A stretch of 64,000 nucleotides of DNA from CBDBZL01 sp965213545. Lineage in GTDB: Bacteria; Pseudomonadota; Alphaproteobacteria; Sphingomonadales; Sphingomonadaceae. The stretch spans positions 62,001 to 126,000 of the forward strand of contig CBDBZL010000001.1 in the NCBI GenBank assembly GCA_965213545.1. Reading direction: 5' to 3'. The notes beneath the pieces were generated by a model. That model was not told the DNA's origin. It worked only from the letters and a program-made list of their open reading frames with translations, and searched no databases. Below are positions 51,625 to 60,211 of the stretch, in pieces; position 1 is the stretch's first letter, and each line of letters starts with the position of its first letter. The position numbers and the translations under genes were made by a program.

Positions 51625-54203
51625 CAGCTTGCCTTGACCTTGGCACCGGCCTTCTTGGTGGCCGGAGTCTTGGCCGCTGCCTTCTTCGGTGCCGCCTTCT
51701 TGGCAGGCGCCTTCTTGCGCGTGCCCTTCCCCTTGGCCGGCGCCTTGGCCGCGCGCTCGTCGATCAGCGCGATGGCCTGTTCCTCGCTCAGCTCTTCGGG
51801 CTTGATGTCCTTGGGAATGGTCGCGTTGGTCGTTCCATCGGTCACGTATGGACCGTAGCGACCGGGCATCACCTTCATCTCGCCGCCGCTCGTGGGATGA
51901 GCGCCGAATGCCTTCACCGGCTCGGCCTTCGACCGCCCCCGCCCCTTGCGCTGCGCCGCATCGGCCAGCGCGGAAACCGCCGCGTTCATGCCGATTTCGA
52001 ATACTTCCGACGTCGACGACAGGTTGGCGTATTTACCGTCATGTCTGAGATATGGTCCGTAACGCCCTATACTCGCGTCGATTTCCTTGCCGGTCTCGGG
52101 ATGAGACCCGATCGTGCGGGGCAGGCTGAGCAGCTTGAGCGCCCATTCCAGATCGAAGTCCTCCAGATCGGCGGGGATCGAGGCGCGCTTGGCATCCTTT
52201 CCTTCGCCCAACTGAACATAGGCTCCGAAGCGTCCGGTCTTGCGCTCCACGGGCAAACCGCTTTCGGGATCGGTGCCGAGTACCGCATCATCCGAACCAT
52301 CCTCCTCGCCCGGCTGACCGAATCGCCGGCGGAAATTGCATTCGGGATAGTTCGAGCATCCGATGAATGCGCCGAACTTGCCGCCGCGCAGCGACAACCG
52401 CCCGGGCACGCGGTCTTCGGCGATACAGCGTTGGCAGACACGCGGGTCGCCGCCATCGGCGCGCGGGGGAAACAAATAGTCGGACAGGAACTCATCTAGC
52501 GCCTCGGTGACTTCCGATGGCAGCCGTTCCATGACCTCGTCGCTCTTGGGCTTGAAGTCGCGCCAGAAAGCCTCGAGCAGCGCCTTCCACTGTGCTCGCC
52601 CGCCCGAGACATCGTCGAGCTCCTCTTCCATCGCCGCAGTAAAGTCATAGGCGACATAGCGGGCGAAGAACCGCTCGAGAAAGGCTGTCAGGAGGCGGCC
52701 CGAATCCTCTGCAAAGAAACGGTTTTTCTCCATCCGGACATAGGCTCTGTCGCGCAGGGTCTGGATGGTGGACGCGTAGGTGGACGGGCGACCGATACCC
52801 AGCTCCTCGAGCCGCTTGACCAGGCTGGCTTCGGCAAACCGGGCCGGAGGCTGGGTGAAGTGCTGGTTGGCCTCGACGCCGTGCTTGTGCGGGCAATCGC
52901 CCTGTCGCATGACCGGCAGCAGGTCGCCGTCCTCGTCATCGTCCTTCTGGTCGAAGCTCTCCTCGTAAACCGCCAGAAAGCCCGGGAACTTGACCACCTG
53001 ACCGGTCGCCCGCAATTCATGGCGTCCGGTCGGCTCGCGCAGGGAGATACTGGTCCGCTCGAGCAGGGCGGTGGCCATCTGGCTTGCCATCGCCCGCTTG
53101 TAGATCAGGTCATAGAGCTTGCCCTCATCGCCCGAGCCGGCGCGGTCGCGGGCGAAATCGGTCGGCCTGATGGCCTCGTGCGCCTCCTGGGCGTTCTTCG
53201 CTTTCGTGCTGTAGTGGCGCGGCTTTTCCGGAAGATAGCCGCCGTCGAAGCGCTCGGCGATGGCCTTTCTGGCGTCCGAGATGGCCGAGCCGTCCATCTG
53301 CACGCCGTCGGTGCGCATATAGGTGATCGCGCCCGCTTCGTAGAGCGACTGGGCGCATCGCATCGCATGGCTGGCCGAGAAGCCGAGCTTGCGCGCCGCC
53401 TCCTGTTGCAGCGTCGAGGTGGTGAACGGGGGCGCGGGGTTGCGTTTCAGGGGCCGTGTCTCGACCTCTTCGACGGTAAAGCGCGCATCCTCGATCGCTT
53501 GCCGCGCCGCTTGCGCCGTGGCCTGGTCCCCGATCGTCAGCCGCTCAATCTTCGCGCCGTCATACTGCACGAGCCGTGCGTCGAAGCGCTTCCCGTCATG
53601 CTCCATCCGCGCCAGGACGGACCAGTATTCTTGGGCGACAAAGGCCTCGATCTCGCGTTCGCGCTCGACGATAAGACGCAGGGCAACGGATTGGACCCGC
53701 CCCGCGCTCTTCGCGCCGGGCAGCTTGCGCCACAGGACGGGCGACAAGGTAAAGCCGAACAGATAGTCGAGCGCACGGCGCGCCAGATAGGCGTCGATCA
53801 GGTCGCCATCGAGGGTGCGCGGAGCCTGCATCGCCTGGGTCACCGCCTGCTTGGTGATGGCGTTGAAGGTCACCCGCTCGACATCGCCCGGCAAGGCCTT
53901 GCGGCGCTTGAGCAGTTCGAGCACATGCCAGGAGATCGCCTCCCCCTCACGGTCGGGGTCGGTTGCCAGGATCAGCCGATCGGCCTGTTTGGCGGCATCG
54001 GAAATGGTCTTGACCTGGTCACGGTTGCGCTTGTCGGCATAGACCTCCCAGTCCATCGCGAAGTCCTCGTCGGGTCGCACCGAGCCGTCCTTGGGCGGCA
54101 GATCGCGGACATGGCCGTAGGAAGCGAGGACCTTGAAGCCCGGCCCAAGATATTTCTCGATGGTGCGGGCCTTGGCCGGCGATTCGACAATGACGAGCTG
54201 CAT
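51624..54203 (-). CDS. topA: DNA topoisomerase I
   Basis: Type IA topoisomerase that relaxes negatively supercoiled DNA. The 859-residue protein begins with the TOPRIM domain MQLVIVESPAKARTIEKYLG and has ATDPDREGEAISWH. The active-site tyrosine is in ITYMRTDG (about residue 300). A Cys4 zinc motif (VCQRCIAEDRVPG and IGCSNYPECNF, about 590-620) follows, then GTD/GRYGPY repeats. The C-terminal tail of about 50 residues is very rich in Lys/Ala/Pro (KKAPAKKAAPKK), as in other alphaproteobacteria, and should help DNA binding. ATG 54203. It is coupled to a 60-residue downstream gene. Confidence 0.97.
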   Translation of the reverse strand: MQLVIVESPAKARTIEKYLGPGFKVLASYGHVRDLPPKDGSVRPDEDFAMDWEVYADKRNRDQVKTISDAAKQADRLILATDPDREGEAISWHVLELLKRRKALPGDVERVTFNAITKQAVTQAMQAPRTLDGDLIDAYLARRALDYLFGFTLSPVLWRKLPGAKSAGRVQSVALRLIVEREREIEAFVAQEYWSVLARMEHDGKRFDARLVQYDGAKIERLTIGDQATAQAARQAIEDARFTVEEVETRPLKRNPAPPFTTSTLQQEAARKLGFSASHAMRCAQSLYEAGAITYMRTDGVQMDGSAISDARKAIAERFDGGYLPEKPRHYSTKAKNAQEAHEAIRPTDFARDRAGSGDEGKLYDLIYKRAMASQMATALLERTSISLREPTGRHELRATGQVVKFPGFLAVYEESFDQKDDDEDGDLLPVMRQGDCPHKHGVEANQHFTQPPARFAEASLVKRLEELGIGRPSTYASTIQTLRDRAYVRMEKNRFFAEDSGRLLTAFLERFFARYVAYDFTAAMEEELDDVSGGRAQWKALLEAFWRDFKPKSDEVMERLPSEVTEALDEFLSDYLFPPRADGGDPRVCQRCIAEDRVPGRLSLRGGKFGAFIGCSNYPECNFRRRFGQPGEEDGSDDAVLGTDPESGLPVERKTGRFGAYVQLGEGKDAKRASIPADLEDFDLEWALKLLSLPRTIGSHPETGKEIDASIGRYGPYLRHDGKYANLSSTSEVFEIGMNAAVSALADAAQRKGRGRSKAEPVKAFGAHPTSGGEMKVMPGRYGPYVTDGTTNATIPKDIKPEELSEEQAIALIDERAAKAPAKGKGTRKKAPAKKAAPKKAAAKTPATKKAGAKVKAS

Positions 54204-54304
54204 AATGGACCAACGTTACCCTTACATGTGTGCGTACGCGCGAGGGTGCTGGCCAACCTGAGCCTTCGTCAAGATGGTCCGTGCACCAGGTTCGAGCAAA
54301 AAGA

Positions 54305-55417
54305 TTACGGAGAAATCAGCGACACCTTGTTGCCCGCATGGCGAGCGAGCAGTCCGGCCAGCTCGAGTTCGAGCAAGGCGAGCTGAACCGATCCCGCGCT
54401 CGCACCGGACTGACGGATAAGCTCGTCGATGGTGATGGGAACGGGGGCGAGCAGCGAGCGGATGTCGGCGGCCGGCTTGTCGGCGATATCGGCTGGCGTC
54501 CACTGTTCAGCGGCCAGATCGCGCACCTGAAGCGCTGTGCCGCCGAAACCGCCGAGCAGCTCGATGACTTCTTCGGGGGATTGCACCAGCGCCGCTCCCT
54601 CCCGGATGAGCTTGTTGCAGCCATGCGCGCGCGGCTCGAGCGGCGAGCCCGGGATGGCCATGACTTCGCGACCCGCCTCGCCTGCCAGCCGGGCCGTGAT
54701 CAGCGAGCCCGACTTGAGCGCAGCCTCGATCACCAGCGTCCCGCTCGCCAGCCCGGCGATGATCCGGTTGCGGCGCGGGAAATGGCTGCCCTGTGGACGG
54801 GCTCCGGTCGGCTGCTCGGCAACCAACAGCGCGTCGCGCGCGATCCGCTCCTGGAGCGCTGCGTGTTCGGTTGGATAGGCAATGTCGATACCACTGGCGA
54901 TGACGCCGATGGTACCAGGAAGCGCGCTCTCATGCGCGGCCGCGTCGATCCCCCGGGCGAGGCCCGACACGACGATATAGCCCGCTCCCGCGAGCGCTGC
55001 GGAGAACTCGCGCGCCAGTTTGACCGCCGCGGCCGAGGCATTGCGCGCCCCGACCAGCGCAACGCAAGGTCGCATCGCCAGCGCCAGATCGCCGCGTATC
55101 ACGAGGATGGGCGGCGCGCCGATGATCCGCGCTAGCAGCGGCGGGTATTCGGGCGAATCGTGGAACAGGTAACGCGCGCCGCTCGCCCTGGTGGCGCTGA
55201 TCTCCCGGTCTACTGCCTCACGCTTCGCCGGTCGATAAGTGCGCCCGGAGGTAGACCCCAGATCAGGCAAGGCGTCGAGCGCACGACCGGCATCGCCGAA
55301 CCGGCGCAGCAGCTGGTAGTAACTGACCGGTCCGATATTCGGGCTGCGCAGCAGGCGAATACGGTTATGCGCTTCGCTTTGCGACAAGGCCGGACGTGCG
55401 GGAGCGATGCCGGTCAT
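54305..55417 (-). CDS. dprA: DNA-processing protein DprA
   Basis: DprA loads RecA on incoming single-stranded DNA in transformation. The 370-residue protein starts at ATG 55417 inside the plsY stop (ATGA) and has the Rossmann core LVGARNASAAAVKLAREFS, VVSGLARGIDAAAHESAL, GTIGVIASGIDIAYPTEH and FPRRNRIIAGLASGTLVIEA. A C-terminal winged-helix part follows (PITIDELIRQSGASAGSVQLALLELELAG). The frame remains open upstream to 56125 through plsY in another frame, which is a shadow. Presence of dprA does not prove natural competence. Confidence 0.95.
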   Translation of the reverse strand: MTGIAPARPALSQSEAHNRIRLLRSPNIGPVSYYQLLRRFGDAGRALDALPDLGSTSGRTYRPAKREAVDREISATRASGARYLFHDSPEYPPLLARIIGAPPILVIRGDLALAMRPCVALVGARNASAAAVKLAREFSAALAGAGYIVVSGLARGIDAAAHESALPGTIGVIASGIDIAYPTEHAALQERIARDALLVAEQPTGARPQGSHFPRRNRIIAGLASGTLVIEAALKSGSLITARLAGEAGREVMAIPGSPLEPRAHGCNKLIREGAALVQSPEEVIELLGGFGGTALQVRDLAAEQWTPADIADKPAADIRSLLAPVPITIDELIRQSGASAGSVQLALLELELAGLLARHAGNKVSLISP

Positions 55418-56028
55418 TGGCGGGTGCCGACAACCGGTTCGGTTCCCGCAATCAGCCGCGAGATGTTGGCGCGATGCAGGAACACGACGAACGCGGCCAG
55501 GAGCGCGAGCACCGGCACCAGATGGGTGTAGCCCAGCAAGGCAGCGGCAACGGGAGCGGCGCACACCGCGCTCATCCCCGCCAGCGAGCTGATCCGCACT
55601 GCCGCCAGCATGCCCAGCCAGACAAGCGCATAGGCCAAACCGATCCCCCAAGCGAGACCCAGGCACACCCCGGCATGGGTCGCCACCCCCTTCCCACCCC
55701 GGAACCCCAACCATACCGGAAGGCAATGGCCGACCACCGCGCCCAGCGCGGCCAATGGTACTTGCGCCCAGATGGCCTGGGGGAAGGAGCCGCCACCCCC
55801 GAACAATTCGCGCGCCAGGGCAACTGCGAGAAATCCCTTCGCTAGATCGAGCAGCAAGGTTGCCGCGGCGAGCCCCTTGCTTCCGGTTCGAAGCACATTG
55901 GTGGCGCCGATATTGCCCGAACCAATCTGGCGGATATCGCCCTTGCCGGCGACGCGGGCGAGCAGCAGGCCAAAGGGTATCGAGCCGATTGTGTAGCCCA
56001 TCACCAGCGCCAGCACATGATCGAGCAT
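55414..56028 (-). CDS. plsY: Acyl-phosphate glycerol-3-phosphate acyltransferase PlsY
   Basis: PlsY uses acyl-phosphate to acylate glycerol-3-phosphate, the first step of phospholipid synthesis. The 204-residue inner-membrane protein has about five TM helices and the conserved loops GSIPFGLLLAR, IRQIGSGNIGATNVLR and GFRGGKGVATHAG, which form the active site. Start ATG 56028 or 56031 precedes the first helix; longer frames add no family sequence. It is divergent from murI (112 bases between) and overlaps dprA by four bases. Confidence 0.95.
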   Translation of the reverse strand: MLDHVLALVMGYTIGSIPFGLLLARVAGKGDIRQIGSGNIGATNVLRTGSKGLAAATLLLDLAKGFLAVALARELFGGGGSFPQAIWAQVPLAALGAVVGHCLPVWLGFRGGKGVATHAGVCLGLAWGIGLAYALVWLGMLAAVRISSLAGMSAVCAAPVAAALLGYTHLVPVLALLAAFVVFLHRANISRLIAGTEPVVGTRQ

Positions 56029-56139
56029 CATCGTCGTTGGTCCAAAGCTTGTCGTCGTACTGCCATATCCTGTAGCGCGTCGATTGCAGGAAAACCCGCA
56101 CTCCGACAAGCGCGGGGGGTCTCAACTGTCAGGACCGAT

Positions 56140-56949
56140 ATGCCGTCTCCGCCGCCCAACTCGCCGATCTCGCCCATCCTGCTGTTCGATTCGGGGTTCG
56201 GCGGCCTGACGGTGCTGACCGAACTACGCAAGCTGCTGCCCGATGCGGCGGTGGTCTATGCCGCCGATCTTGCGGGCCTGCCCTATGGCGAGAAGAGCGA
56301 GGCCGAGATCGCTGCACGGGTGGCCGGGCTACTCGGGCGGATGACCGAGCGCTTCTCGCCCCGCCTGGCCTGCATCGCGTGCAATACCGCCTCCACGATT
56401 GCGCTGAGCATGGTGCGCGAGGTGCTCTCCATTCCGATCGTTGGTACGGTGCCGGCGATCAAACCGGCAGCGGCAATGACGCGTACCGGAACCATCGGCC
56501 TGCTCGGAACCGCGGCCACTGTCCGGCAACGTTATATCGACGATCTGGAAGCGCGGTTCGCGCAAGGCAAGCGGCTGCTTCGTTACGCAAGTCCTGCCCT
56601 GGTGCATGCGGCCGAGGCCAAGCTGCGCGGGCACGGAGTGGACCCAAGCCTGATCGCGCAAGCGGTGGCTGGGCTGCGCACGCAGGATGGCGGCGACATG
56701 ATCGACGTGGTCGTCCTTGCCTGCACGCATTTCCCGCTGCTTGCCGATGAGCTTGGAGCAGCCTTCGGACCGGGCGTGACACTCATCGATGGGGCCGCCG
56801 GCATTGCTCGCCGCATCGTTTCGCTAATCGATGGGCAGGATGTCGATTCCCAAACCTCGGTGGCGGTAGTGACGGGCGGGCGGGATCGGCTCGATGAGCC
56901 GGCAAACGCCTTTGCCAGGCACGGTATTGTGCGGCTCGAGCATCTCTGA
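56140..56949 (+). CDS. murI: Glutamate racemase
   Basis: MurI makes D-glutamate for peptidoglycan. The 269-residue enzyme has ILLFDSGFGGLTVL (Asp17) and the two catalytic cysteines in IACNTAS (Cys81) and VLACTHFPLL (about 190). DxSG-type and PIVGTVPAIKP motifs are intact. ATG 56140 follows a short leader of Pro/Ser. The frame is open further upstream but that part belongs to the plsY region on the other strand. It is divergent from plsY. Confidence 0.96.
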   Translation: MPSPPPNSPISPILLFDSGFGGLTVLTELRKLLPDAAVVYAADLAGLPYGEKSEAEIAARVAGLLGRMTERFSPRLACIACNTASTIALSMVREVLSIPIVGTVPAIKPAAAMTRTGTIGLLGTAATVRQRYIDDLEARFAQGKRLLRYASPALVHAAEAKLRGHGVDPSLIAQAVAGLRTQDGGDMIDVVVLACTHFPLLADELGAAFGPGVTLIDGAAGIARRIVSLIDGQDVDSQTSVAVVTGGRDRLDEPANAFARHGIVRLEHL

Positions 56950-57020
56950 CGGGGCAAGCCGTCGTCGCGCGGCACAACCTCGTTAAATTTTGGATAGATT
57001 AGTCGGAACGGTTGCAAGAA

Positions 57021-57057
57021 CGCATCATTGTTGGAGTGATGCGGCCTTTAGAGCCGC
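57021..57057 (+). promoter_or_regulatory. Leader with two mutually exclusive hairpins before the 57.1-kb gene
   Basis: Hairpin 1 pairs CGCATCA (57021-57027) with TGATGCG (57037-57043). Hairpin 2 pairs GCGGC (57041-57045) with GCCGC (57053-57057). They share the bases 57041-57043, so both cannot form at once. The second lies about ten bases before the GAGGAG ribosome-binding site. The arrangement could be a simple RNA switch or a processing site, or chance in a GC-rich leader. Confidence 0.4.
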
Positions 57058-57079
57058 TTGATCCATGAGGAGTTACCAG

Positions 57080-57544
57080 ATGGCGGAAATCCCCGTTGAA
57101 AAAAAATCAGGATTGGGCTGGCTTTTGATATTGCTTGCCCTGCTCCTGCTCGCGCTACTCGCGTGGCTGCTATTGAGCGGCGATGACGACGAGGTCGAGC
57201 CGGTGGTTGCCGAGCCCGTTGCGGAAGCACCCTTGCTTCCTGCCGCCGGTGCATTGGTGGTCGGTGAGAACATTGATCTTGACGGGGTCGAGGTCACCGA
57301 GCTCGCTGGCGACACGGCATTCTACATCGATCATGAGGGCCAGCGCGTCCCCGTGTTCTTCGATGAGGTTCCCACACCCGGCACGCCTACCGAGGGCCAG
57401 TTGGACATCAACCAGGGCTCTATCCTGAATATCGATGGCGAAGTCCGTGCAGCGACCGATACCCTGCCCGAAGGCGCGGATCCATCGATCCTTGGCACAT
57501 CGCAGAACTACATTTTCGCAAATGACATCGAGATCGTCCGATAA
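57080..57544 (+). CDS. Membrane-anchored envelope protein of unknown function
   Basis: The 154-residue protein has one TM helix (about residues 12-32, LLILLALLLLALLAWLLL), followed by an acidic linker (SGDDDEVEPVVAEPVAEAP) and a beta-rich periplasmic domain (VVGENIDLDGVEVTELAGD, AFYIDHEGQRVPVFFDE, LDINQGSILNIDGEV). The domain looks OB-fold-like, but I cannot name a family. ATG 57080 is preferred for its GAGGAG at normal spacing. An ATG at 57065 would overlap that site. It is followed 37 bases later by the PRC-barrel/DUF2382 gene, suggesting a stress or envelope operon. Confidence 0.75.
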   Translation: MAEIPVEKKSGLGWLLILLALLLLALLAWLLLSGDDDEVEPVVAEPVAEAPLLPAAGALVVGENIDLDGVEVTELAGDTAFYIDHEGQRVPVFFDEVPTPGTPTEGQLDINQGSILNIDGEVRAATDTLPEGADPSILGTSQNYIFANDIEIVR

Positions 57545-57581
57545 AACGATTTTACAGATATGAAATCAAAGGAGTTAAATC

Positions 57582-58253
57582 ATGCGTCATGACACCCGAT
57601 ACGAGAAGCTCGATACGCTCGACAACTACGAGCTTGAGCATTCTTCGCAGGACATTCGCGGCCGCCCGTTGGTGAGTGCGACCGGTGAGAAGTATGGCAT
57701 CATCGAAGACCTGCTGGTGGATCGCGATCATAATCGTGTGGCCGCGGTTCGTCTTAACGATGGCCGTGTGACCCCCGTGGAGCCGCTCGAAATCCATGAC
57801 AACGCCGTCGTCTATGGCGAAGCGGCTGTTGCTCATGCCGAGGCTGGTGTGGCGCAGGGCCATGTGGTTGAGGAAGAGGTTGTTCCCATCGTCGAGGAGC
57901 GCGTCGCAATCGGCAAGCGTGTTGCCGATCGTGGTCACACTATCAACGTGCGTACCCGGGTGGTCTCGGAGCGCGTGGCGGAAGACGTGCATCTGCGCGA
58001 TGAGGACGTGACCGTCCAACGTCGCAAGGTGAACGAGCGGGTTCCGACCGACCAGGCCGAGGCCCTTCTCAAGGGCGATCGCACCGTCACCATGACCGAG
58101 CGTGACGAGGAAGCGGTCGTCGCCAAGGACGCGGTCGTCACCGATGAGGTCGTGGTCCGCAAGACCGCCGGCGACCGGGTGGAGCGCGTCGAGGAAACCG
58201 TTCGCAAGACCCAGGTCGATATCGACGAGGGCAAGCCTACGCGTCGCACCTGA
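57582..58253 (+). CDS. PRC-barrel and DUF2382 (YsnF-like) stress protein
   Basis: The 223-residue protein has an N-terminal PRC-barrel-like part (DIRGRPLVSATGEKYGIIEDLLVDRDHNRVAAVRL, about 24-60) and a C-terminal DUF2382 domain (VVEEEVVPIVEERVAIGKRVADRG and TVQRRKVNERVPTD) rich in charged beta strands. YsnF-type proteins are general-stress proteins of unknown biochemical role. AAAGGAG lies about 8 bases before the ATG. The next gene repeats the DUF2382 part. In alphaproteobacteria such pairs are often under EcfG control, but I found no clean EcfG promoter here. Confidence 0.88.
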   Translation: MRHDTRYEKLDTLDNYELEHSSQDIRGRPLVSATGEKYGIIEDLLVDRDHNRVAAVRLNDGRVTPVEPLEIHDNAVVYGEAAVAHAEAGVAQGHVVEEEVVPIVEERVAIGKRVADRGHTINVRTRVVSERVAEDVHLRDEDVTVQRRKVNERVPTDQAEALLKGDRTVTMTERDEEAVVAKDAVVTDEVVVRKTAGDRVERVEETVRKTQVDIDEGKPTRRT

Positions 58254-58341
58254 CAACGCGTTAGTTTGATCAGACAACACATGGTGCGGGCCGGGCTTCA
58301 ACAAGCTCGGCCCGTTCCGCGCCAGCGACAGGATCGGCCCG

Positions 58342-58737
58342 ATGAATACAAGTGACAAAGAGATACCGCGCGGTAAGATCGTCGAAGAGGAAGTCCTGCC
58401 GATCGTCGAAGAGCGTGTCCGGCTGGAAAAGCGGGTTCGCGAGGGGCGTACGGTTACTGTCCGCACGCGCCCGATCCACGAGACGGTGGTGCTGTCTGAG
58501 CCGGTGGTCAAGGAGCGGGTGACGATCGAACGCGTTCCGGTCGGTCAGGTGATCGACGAGGTTCCGCAAGTTCGTGAGGATGGCGACCTGACGGTGATCC
58601 CCGTAGTCGAGGAACGCGTCAGGGTGGTGGTCGAACTGGTGCTTACCGAGGAGATCCACATGCGGCGCACCCGCGAGGAAACGGTCTCGACCCACGAGGT
58701 GGAACGCCGCCGCACGGAAATCGATATCGGAGAATGA
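58342..58737 (+). CDS. DUF2382-domain protein
   Basis: The 131-residue protein is essentially a DUF2382 domain: IVEEEVLPIVEERVRLEKRVREGRTVTVRT, then ERVPVGQVIDEVPQVREDGDLTVIPVVEERV, then MRRTREETVSTHEVERRRTEI. The first motif closely matches the C-terminal part of the neighbour, EEEVxPIVEERV. So one arose from the other, or both from a common repeat. There is no signal peptide and no TM helix, so it is cytoplasmic. Start ATG 58342 has a weak Shine-Dalgarno, AGGATCGG. It ends in a convergent gap with the decarboxylase. Confidence 0.85.
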   Translation: MNTSDKEIPRGKIVEEEVLPIVEERVRLEKRVREGRTVTVRTRPIHETVVLSEPVVKERVTIERVPVGQVIDEVPQVREDGDLTVIPVVEERVRVVVELVLTEEIHMRRTREETVSTHEVERRRTEIDIGE

Positions 58738-58861
58738 TACCAGCCTTGGCGGGCGGGGTTCGCCCGGCGGATCCCCCTTATAGTTTCACCAGAAGGCGAT
58801 AACGCCGTTTCGTCGCGATCAGTCGCCAAATCGGCGACGAACGAATATTGCGTCTGTATAT

Positions 58862-60064
58862 CTAGCGCAGACTAACGACATTATCGCTGGCGCGCCGCTC
58901 GGTCCGCCTGCCGGTGTAGAGGCTGGCCATAGGCTCGTCCGCCACGTTTACCGCCTCAGCCATGCCGAAGCCGTTGAACCGCGTCTTCATGGCCGCCCCA
59001 TAGGCGCCCAGCATACCGATCTCGATATAGTCGCCCGCGGCGATATCGGCCGGAAGCAGGAAAGGCCCCTTCATATAGTCGGCATCATCGCAGGTTGGGC
59101 CGTAGAAGGCGAACTCGACGGGGGGGCGTGAGAAGCCCTCGCCAAGTGATTGCACCGGAAAGCGCCAGTCCACATGCGCGGCATCGAACAGCGCGCCATA
59201 AGCGCCGTCGTTTATATAAAGCTCCTCGCCGCGCCGCTTCTCCACCTTGACGATGACGCTAGAATATTCCGCACACAGCGCACGGCCCGGTTCGGCCCAC
59301 AGTTCCGCCGAATAGGAGATCGGCAGCGCCTCGAAATAGCGGTGGATCAGCGCGAAGTAGTCCTCCAGCGGCGGCGGCTCCATTCCGGGATAGGAGCTGG
59401 GAAATCCCCCACCGACGTCGATGATGTCGACCGTTACCGCGGCTTCGGCGATCGCCGCGCGCACGCGCTCGAGCGCCTGGACATAGGCAAACGGCGTCAT
59501 TGCCTGGCTGCCGACGTGGAAACAGATGCCAAGTCCGTCGCAATGCTGGCGCGTCGCCTGCAATAGGGGCGGCGCGTCGGCCAGGTCGATGCCGAACTTG
59601 GCCGCCAGACTGAGCTCGGAATGTTCGGACGAAACGCGCAGCCGCACCAGCAGGTCGAGGTCCGCCGCGGGGATGCCGTCGTTCGCGGTTGCCTCGACGA
59701 TCTTGGCCAGTTCCTCGTGCGTGTCCAGACTGAAGGTGCGCACACCGTGCTGATGATAGGCCTCGGCAATGGCGCTGGCGGTCTTGACCGGGTGCATGAA
59801 ACACAAGGTCGCTTCGGGAAGAAGATCACGCACCAGCCGCACCTCGGCAATCGAGGCGACGTCGAAATGGGTCACGCCCGCGTCCCATAAGAGCTGCAAG
59901 AGTTCGGGCGAGGGATTGGCCTTCACCGCATACATCGAGGTGCCCGGAAACTTCTCGATAAAGAAGCGGGCAGCGCGCGTGGCGGCGTGCGGGCGATTGC
60001 AGATGACCGGCTCGTCCGGCGCGAGCGCGCGGACTACTGATCGTGCGTCGGGGAAATGGTGCAA
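58862..60064 (-). CDS. Ornithine/lysine decarboxylase, alanine-racemase fold
   Basis: A 400-residue PLP decarboxylase of the eukaryote-like (fold III) type. The PLP lysine is in YAVKANPSPELLQLLWDAGV (Lys48), the active-site His/Gly region is FHVGSQ, the glycine-rich DVGGGFPSSYPG binds PLP phosphate, and the Cys/Asp of the partner subunit are in YGPTCDDADY (about 335). It makes putrescine from ornithine (or cadaverine from lysine). The frame has no ATG at its beginning; TTG 60064 with GGAGG nine bases upstream is used. The DHS-like gene lies upstream on the same strand, so both probably serve polyamine synthesis. Confidence 0.92.
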   Translation of the reverse strand: MHHFPDARSVVRALAPDEPVICNRPHAATRAARFFIEKFPGTSMYAVKANPSPELLQLLWDAGVTHFDVASIAEVRLVRDLLPEATLCFMHPVKTASAIAEAYHQHGVRTFSLDTHEELAKIVEATANDGIPAADLDLLVRLRVSSEHSELSLAAKFGIDLADAPPLLQATRQHCDGLGICFHVGSQAMTPFAYVQALERVRAAIAEAAVTVDIIDVGGGFPSSYPGMEPPPLEDYFALIHRYFEALPISYSAELWAEPGRALCAEYSSVIVKVEKRRGEELYINDGAYGALFDAAHVDWRFPVQSLGEGFSRPPVEFAFYGPTCDDADYMKGPFLLPADIAAGDYIEIGMLGAYGAAMKTRFNGFGMAEAVNVADEPMASLYTGRRTERRASDNVVSLR

Positions 60065-60211
60065 CTCAAGGGACCTCCGGGCGTATCGTCAGACAGGCTG
60101 CCTTGCGGTTGGAAGTCCCCATGGGGCAGCGGGATGCGCGCATATATTCGCGCACTGGTGAATGGCAAGTTAAAATCGCCGGCCCTTCCCCAGCGATCCT
60201 CCGCACACGCC
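60065..60211 (-). promoter_or_regulatory. Structured leader of the ornithine decarboxylase gene (possible speF-type element)
   Basis: The 147-base gap before the decarboxylase has a hairpin TGCGCG / CGCGCA with an 8-base loop (60135-60154), an adjacent CCCCATGGGG palindrome (60117-60126), and GGAGG before the TTG start. Alphaproteobacterial speF genes carry a conserved RNA leader of unknown mechanism (Rfam speF family). Whether this sequence belongs to it cannot be judged by eye. Confidence 0.35.

Noticed and set aside
54305..56125. 606-codon minus-strand frame that would fuse plsY region and dprA
   Set aside because: The first 236 codons are plsY in another frame; DprA begins at the ATG overlapping the plsY stop.
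57005..57032. EcfG-type promoter (GGAAC then GTT) upstream of the stress gene group
   Set aside because: The spacing between GGAAC and GTT is about 20 bases, longer than the usual 16-18, so it is not supported.
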